From: Lachnospiraceae bacterium UBA1729
GTDB lineage: Bacteria > Bacillota > Clostridia > Lachnospirales > Lachnospiraceae
Direction: 5' to 3'
DNA length: 8,915 nt
Assembly: GCA_002315945.1 (NCBI GenBank)
Contig: DCIJ01000007.1
Location: forward strand, 14,154-23,068
Shown here: piece by piece, positions 5,620 through 8,915 of the stretch
How positions within the stretch are numbered: position 1 is the stretch's first letter
Layout of the letters: every line of letters begins with the position of its first letter
Position numbers and translations under genes: made by a program
Notes under the pieces: model-generated
The model's input: the letters and a program-made list of their open reading frames with translations, nothing else
Told to the model about the DNA's origin: nothing
The model's database searches: none

Positions 5620-8070
5620 TTAATCTGAATGCTTTACCGAAAAGGTTACTTTACCCTTAGCATATCCAGCTGTTACCACATCCCCTGGCACAGCAGCCTT
5701 CTTAAGTAATTCTTCTGCCAAAGCATCTTCGATTACATTCTGGATTGCTCGCTTCATGGGGCGGGCACCCATTTTGTAATCAGCATAATTCTTAATAATA
5801 TGTTCCTTAAGTCCACCTGTAACCTTAAGTGTAATACCCATCTGCTCTCTGCATCGCTTTGATAATGTATTAGTAAGCAGTGTTACAATTGATTTCATAT
5901 CAGCTTCTGTCAGAGGGTGGAATACCATTATTTCATCAATACGATTAATAAATTCTGGTTTGAAGAGTTTTTTTACTTCTTCCATAACTCCGGACTTCAT
6001 TGTCTGATAATCCTTCTCTGGCGATTTTTCAGCATCAAAGCCAAGTCTTTTTGGAGCTACTATCCTATTGGCACCAGCATTACTTGTCATAATTAATATG
6101 GTATTTTTGAAGCTTACCTTGCGTCCCTTTGAATCAGTAATATGACCATCATCTAGAACCTGAAGCAGTACATTGAATACATCAGGGTGAGCTTTTTCTA
6201 TCTCATCAAACAATACTACTGAATAGGGATTTCTTCTGACCTTTTCTGCCAGCTGACCGCCCTCATCAAATCCAACATATCCCGGAGGTGACCCAATCAT
6301 CTTAGCAACCGAATGAGACTCCATATACTCACTCATATCTACTCGAATCAAAGCATCTTCAGATCCAAACATAGCTTCTGCCAAAGCTTTGCTCAGCTCA
6401 GTCTTACCAACACCAGTAGGGCCCAGGAATAAAAATGATCCAATGGGTTTACTGGGATCCTGTAGTCCAACCCTGCCTCTTCTCATAGCTTTTGAAAGAG
6501 CTTCTACTGCTTCAGACTGGCCAATCACTCTCTTATGCAATATGCTTTCAAGCTTAAGAAGTCGCTCACTTTCTTTTTCATTAAGCTTAGTAACAGGAAC
6601 CTTGGTCCACATGGATACTACATCAGCAATATCAGCAGAAGTTACCACAGGCACATTGTCAATTTCTTTTTGAGCATAGCTTGTCTTTAAGTTTTCCAGT
6701 CTCTTAAGTAACTTAGACTGTTCCTTTCTCTGCTCTCCAGCCTGCAAATATGCTTCAAATTTTAGGGATCTTTCAATCTTAACATCCAAATCCCTAATCT
6801 TTTCTTCCAGTTCAACAATAGACTTAGGTGTCTTTAATCCGGCAAGACGAACAGCACTGGATGCCTCATCAATCAAGTCAATTGCTTTATCAGGCAGAAA
6901 ACGATCATTTATATATCTTGTTGAAAGTTTGATTGCAGCCTCGATGGCATCATCTAATATTTTTACAGCATGATGCTCCTCATATTTATGAGCAATACCC
7001 TTGATCATTCTCAACGCTTCTTCAGAAGTAGGTTCCTCTACCTGAACCGGCTGAAAGCGTCTCTCTAACGCCGCATCTTTTTCAATATACTTTCGATATT
7101 CAGCCATGGTAGTGGAACCAATTAACTGAAGTTCTCCTCTGGCCAGGGCGGGTTTTATTATATTGGCAGCATCTAGTGCACCCTCTGCTCCGCCAGCTCC
7201 AATAATTGTATGTATTTCGTCAATAAAGAGAATAACATTACCGGCAAGTGATACCTCATTCATCACTCTCTTGATACGTTCCTCAAATTCACCTCTGTAC
7301 TTACTACCGGCAACCATCGCGGACAAATCCAGCACAAGCAGTCTGGCATCCTTAAGGGAATTAGGAACTTCATTCGCAACAATTCGCGCTGCTAATCCCT
7401 CAACAATAGCAGTCTTTCCTACACCAGGCTCACCAACAAGGCACGGATTATTCTTAGTCCTGCGGCTAAGTATCTGAATAATTCTCTGCATTTCAGAATC
7501 TCGGCCTACACAGGGATCCAGTTGGTTTTCTCTAGCAAGCATGGTCAGATCTCTGCTATAGTTATCCAGAGTCTTTGTTTCACCTTCGCCACTACCGCTA
7601 TTGGATTTCATACCCAGATCAGCCCGTGCCAAAGCAGGATTCTCTCCCATAGCCTGTAATAACTTTCCATACAGCTTAGGTACAGATACCCCCAGAGTAT
7701 GCAGGAGACGGCAGCCATCACAATCACCATTCTTAAGCATTGCCAGGAGTATATGCTCAGTGCCAATCTCTTTGCTGGCAAAGCGCCTTGCCAAATTGCC
7801 TGCTTCCTCCAGAGCAGCTTCTGCCTTGGGAGTCAGTCCATCCCTTTCTCTTACAGGAAGTCTGTTGCCTGGAGCAATAAGCTCATCCATCATACTTTGA
7901 ATTTTGTCTGCTTTAACGCCAAAATCCTCTAATACCCTTGCAGCAATACCTGTTCCTTCCTGCAAGAGACCTAAGAGGATATGTTCTGTTCCAATATAAT
8001 TATGTTTGAATTTAGACGCCAAAGCCCTGGCAATATCCAGGGCTTTCTGCGCGCGTATAGTATAATTCAT
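5620..8070 (-). CDS. clpC: ATP-dependent Clp protease ATP-binding subunit ClpC
   Basis: Class I Hsp100/Clp AAA+ unfoldase that feeds substrates to ClpP in the cytoplasm. At 816 residues it has the usual ClpC length. Residues 1-142 hold two Clp-N repeats, each with GTEHILL; Glu29 and Glu105 match the two phosphoarginine-docking glutamates known in Bacillus ClpC. Next come a Gly/Ser linker (156-166), AAA-1 with Walker A GEPGVGKT (213-220) and Walker B FIDEIH, and a ClpC-type coiled middle domain with a UVR-like motif (about 415-470). AAA-2 follows, with GPTGVGKT, the VVLFDEIEKAHPD Walker B and an Arg-containing FINRIDE. The tripeptide LGF in KRLGFDAE is the expected ClpP-docking loop. The second N repeat carries a CDGC pair in place of the common GVAA-type residues. 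The ATG is two bases after the stop of the SH3 membrane protein and has no well-spaced Shine-Dalgarno site, so translation is probably coupled. ctsR, mcsA and mcsB are not immediately upstream, and no heat-shock operator is visible in the two-base gap. Confidence 0.98.
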   Translation of the reverse strand: MNYTIRAQKALDIARALASKFKHNYIGTEHILLGLLQEGTGIAARVLEDFGVKADKIQSMMDELIAPGNRLPVRERDGLTPKAEAALEEAGNLARRFASKEIGTEHILLAMLKNGDCDGCRLLHTLGVSVPKLYGKLLQAMGENPALARADLGMKSNSGSGEGETKTLDNYSRDLTMLARENQLDPCVGRDSEMQRIIQILSRRTKNNPCLVGEPGVGKTAIVEGLAARIVANEVPNSLKDARLLVLDLSAMVAGSKYRGEFEERIKRVMNEVSLAGNVILFIDEIHTIIGAGGAEGALDAANIIKPALARGELQLIGSTTMAEYRKYIEKDAALERRFQPVQVEEPTSEEALRMIKGIAHKYEEHHAVKILDDAIEAAIKLSTRYINDRFLPDKAIDLIDEASSAVRLAGLKTPKSIVELEEKIRDLDVKIERSLKFEAYLQAGEQRKEQSKLLKRLENLKTSYAQKEIDNVPVVTSADIADVVSMWTKVPVTKLNEKESERLLKLESILHKRVIGQSEAVEALSKAMRRGRVGLQDPSKPIGSFLFLGPTGVGKTELSKALAEAMFGSEDALIRVDMSEYMESHSVAKMIGSPPGYVGFDEGGQLAEKVRRNPYSVVLFDEIEKAHPDVFNVLLQVLDDGHITDSKGRKVSFKNTILIMTSNAGANRIVAPKRLGFDAEKSPEKDYQTMKSGVMEEVKKLFKPEFINRIDEIMVFHPLTEADMKSIVTLLTNTLSKRCREQMGITLKVTGGLKEHIIKNYADYKMGARPMKRAIQNVIEDALAEELLKKAAVPGDVVTAGYAKGKVTFSVKHSD

Positions 8071-8072
8071 AC

Positions 8073-8915
8073 TTATTTATCCATGTTTAAAAAGTCAAAC
8101 TCGAAATCATCATCTTCGTAGTCATCGTCATCATCATATTCATCATCTTCGTAATCATCCTCATCATCATAATCACGAGATGCTTTCTTTCTTCCGAACA
8201 GACCACGTTTTTTAGGAGCGGGCTCATAATCTTCTTCCTCTTCCTCCTCTTCCTCGTCATCATATTCGTCTTCATCATCGTATTCTTCATCATCATATTC
8301 ATCATCTTCATCATCATTGTCATATGAATATGATTTTCTTGAAGAACCACCATTTCTTCCCTTAAGAATTACAACAACAAGGGCAACAATGAGTGCAATA
8401 ATAATTACAACAAGAACGATAACAACTACCTTGCTTACGCCACCCTTGGCTTCTTCCTTAGGCTCAGTGTTGTCAGCATGTAAATCAGCAATTTTTTCAA
8501 ACTGACTATCTGAAAGGCTATACAGATACCAGCTGTCTCCACCTTTGTTATCTGTTGTATAGAGTACATAGTAGTTGCCACTTGCCCATTCATTAAGAGT
8601 AGCTTCATCAATTGTCATGCCTGTAAGATCTACATCTCCAGGAAGAATTCTTGAAGAGATAACATTTGAAATCTCTGTAGATCCCATATCAACTGGAGCT
8701 GCTTCTTCAGGAGCCTCCTGTCCACCAACAACTACATCATTAGCATTTACGTAACCACTAGTACCATCTACTTCAATTTCGTACCAGGTATTTCCTTCAT
8801 CATCAGTAACTTCGCTCTTGATATCAAAGCTGTCACCGCTTTCAGCAGTAGCTACTACAGATCCATCTGTACTTGCTGAATCACGTACGTTAGCATTTTC
8901 TCCGCCAATCTGAAG
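8073..8915 (-). CDS. SH3-domain membrane protein with a highly acidic C-terminal tail (partial, N-terminus outside)
   Basis: The frame is open from the window edge to TAA at 8073-8075, giving 280 visible residues; the start lies outside. The first 65 or so residues form a bacterial SH3 domain: ENANVRDSAS, spaced glycines, NTWYEIEVDGTSGYVNANDV. A segment of about 80 residues follows (with YYVLYTT and WYLYSLSDSQFEKI), then one strong membrane helix (roughly visible residues 163-185, VVVIVLVVIIIALIVALVVV). The remaining 95 residues are mostly Asp, Glu and Tyr, broken by one basic patch (PKKRGLFGRKK), and end in FEFDFLNMDK. By the positive-inside rule (LKGR after the helix) the SH3 part should face outside and the acidic tail the cytoplasm. 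SH3b domains usually bind cell wall or ligands outside the cell. The gene ends two bases before clpC and is likely coupled to it. An internal ATG at 8687 is not the start, since it would cut off the SH3 domain. Exact function unknown. Confidence 0.85.
   Translation of the reverse strand, partial: LQIGGENANVRDSASTDGSVVATAESGDSFDIKSEVTDDEGNTWYEIEVDGTSGYVNANDVVVGGQEAPEEAAPVDMGSTEISNVISSRILPGDVDLTGMTIDEATLNEWASGNYYVLYTTDNKGGDSWYLYSLSDSQFEKIADLHADNTEPKEEAKGGVSKVVVIVLVVIIIALIVALVVVILKGRNGGSSRKSYSYDNDDEDDEYDDEEYDDEDEYDDEEEEEEEEDYEPAPKKRGLFGRKKASRDYDDEDDYEDDEYDDDDDYEDDDFEFDFLNMDK
8103..8320. repeat. Low-complexity GAT/GAA/GAC/TAC codon tract encoding the acidic tail
   Basis: On the plus strand this reads as repeated TCA/TCT/TCG/TCC-type triplets with embedded ATA and GTA. 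It has two blocks (about 8103-8178 and 8226-8320) separated by the stretch encoding the basic patch. All units are multiples of three, so gain or loss of units would keep the reading frame. Confidence 0.75.

Noticed and set aside
7163..7477. Plus-strand open frame opposite clpC
   Set aside because: It is antisense to a strongly conserved AAA+ region, has no ribosome binding site that I can see and resembles no family.
8103..8320. Possible CRISPR or tandem repeat array
   Set aside because: There are no regular repeats with unique spacers; it is a codon-level low-complexity tract inside a coding frame.
8087..8353. Met-rich frame overlapping the acidic tail
   Set aside because: It is a shifted reading of the GAT/GAA repeat tract and gives low-complexity Met/Lys sequence, not a protein.
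8076..8687. Complete 204-residue gene starting at ATG 8687
   Set aside because: The same frame stays open to the window edge and encodes a recognisable SH3 domain, so this is the C-terminal part of a larger protein.

Overview
The window looks like a chromosomal piece from a low-to-moderate G+C Firmicute, most likely a Lachnospiraceae-type clostridium. The grounds are the ClpC ATPase with its two Clp-N repeats and UVR-like middle domain, the type III pantothenate kinase (CoaX), the NAD+-dependent ligase, and the AT-rich intergenic regions with compact rho-independent terminators. The genus is an inference; no rRNA or marker phylogeny is available here.

Layout. On the plus strand, the left edge (1-108) holds only the last 35 codons of hisB (histidine biosynthesis), followed by a strong terminator. 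Everything else is on the minus strand, read right to left. (a) At the right edge (8915-8073) is the C-terminal 280 residues of a membrane protein: a bacterial SH3 domain, a short linker domain, one transmembrane helix and a very acidic Asp/Glu/Tyr tail. (b) Two bases later comes clpC (8070-5620), ending in a clear terminator. (c) A 169-base intergenic region holds an extended -10 promoter and a perfect 12-bp palindrome, then a single-gene unit for a PTS EIIC-like permease fused to an unusual soluble N-terminal domain (5450-3870), with its own terminator. (d) A promoter whose predicted start falls on the ligA initiation codon drives a three-gene unit: ligA (3755-1800), coaX (1774-1010) and an L,D-transpeptidase (1002-148). 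This unit converges on hisB.

How the genes fit together. ligA-coaX-ldt is a housekeeping cluster (DNA joining, first step of CoA synthesis, peptidoglycan cross-linking) joined by tight spacing rather than shared pathway. The SH3 membrane protein and ClpC appear translationally coupled, and the ctsR-mcsA-mcsB genes that precede clpC in Bacillus are not immediately upstream. The permease looks like an independently regulated transport gene with no EIIA or EIIB beside it.

Most worth a second look: the SH3/TM/acidic-tail protein coupled to ClpC; the permease with its unrecognised N-terminal domain; and LigA, which lacks several residues usually conserved in the NAD+ ligase active site. No CRISPR array, tRNA, rRNA, insertion sequence or prophage gene was seen.
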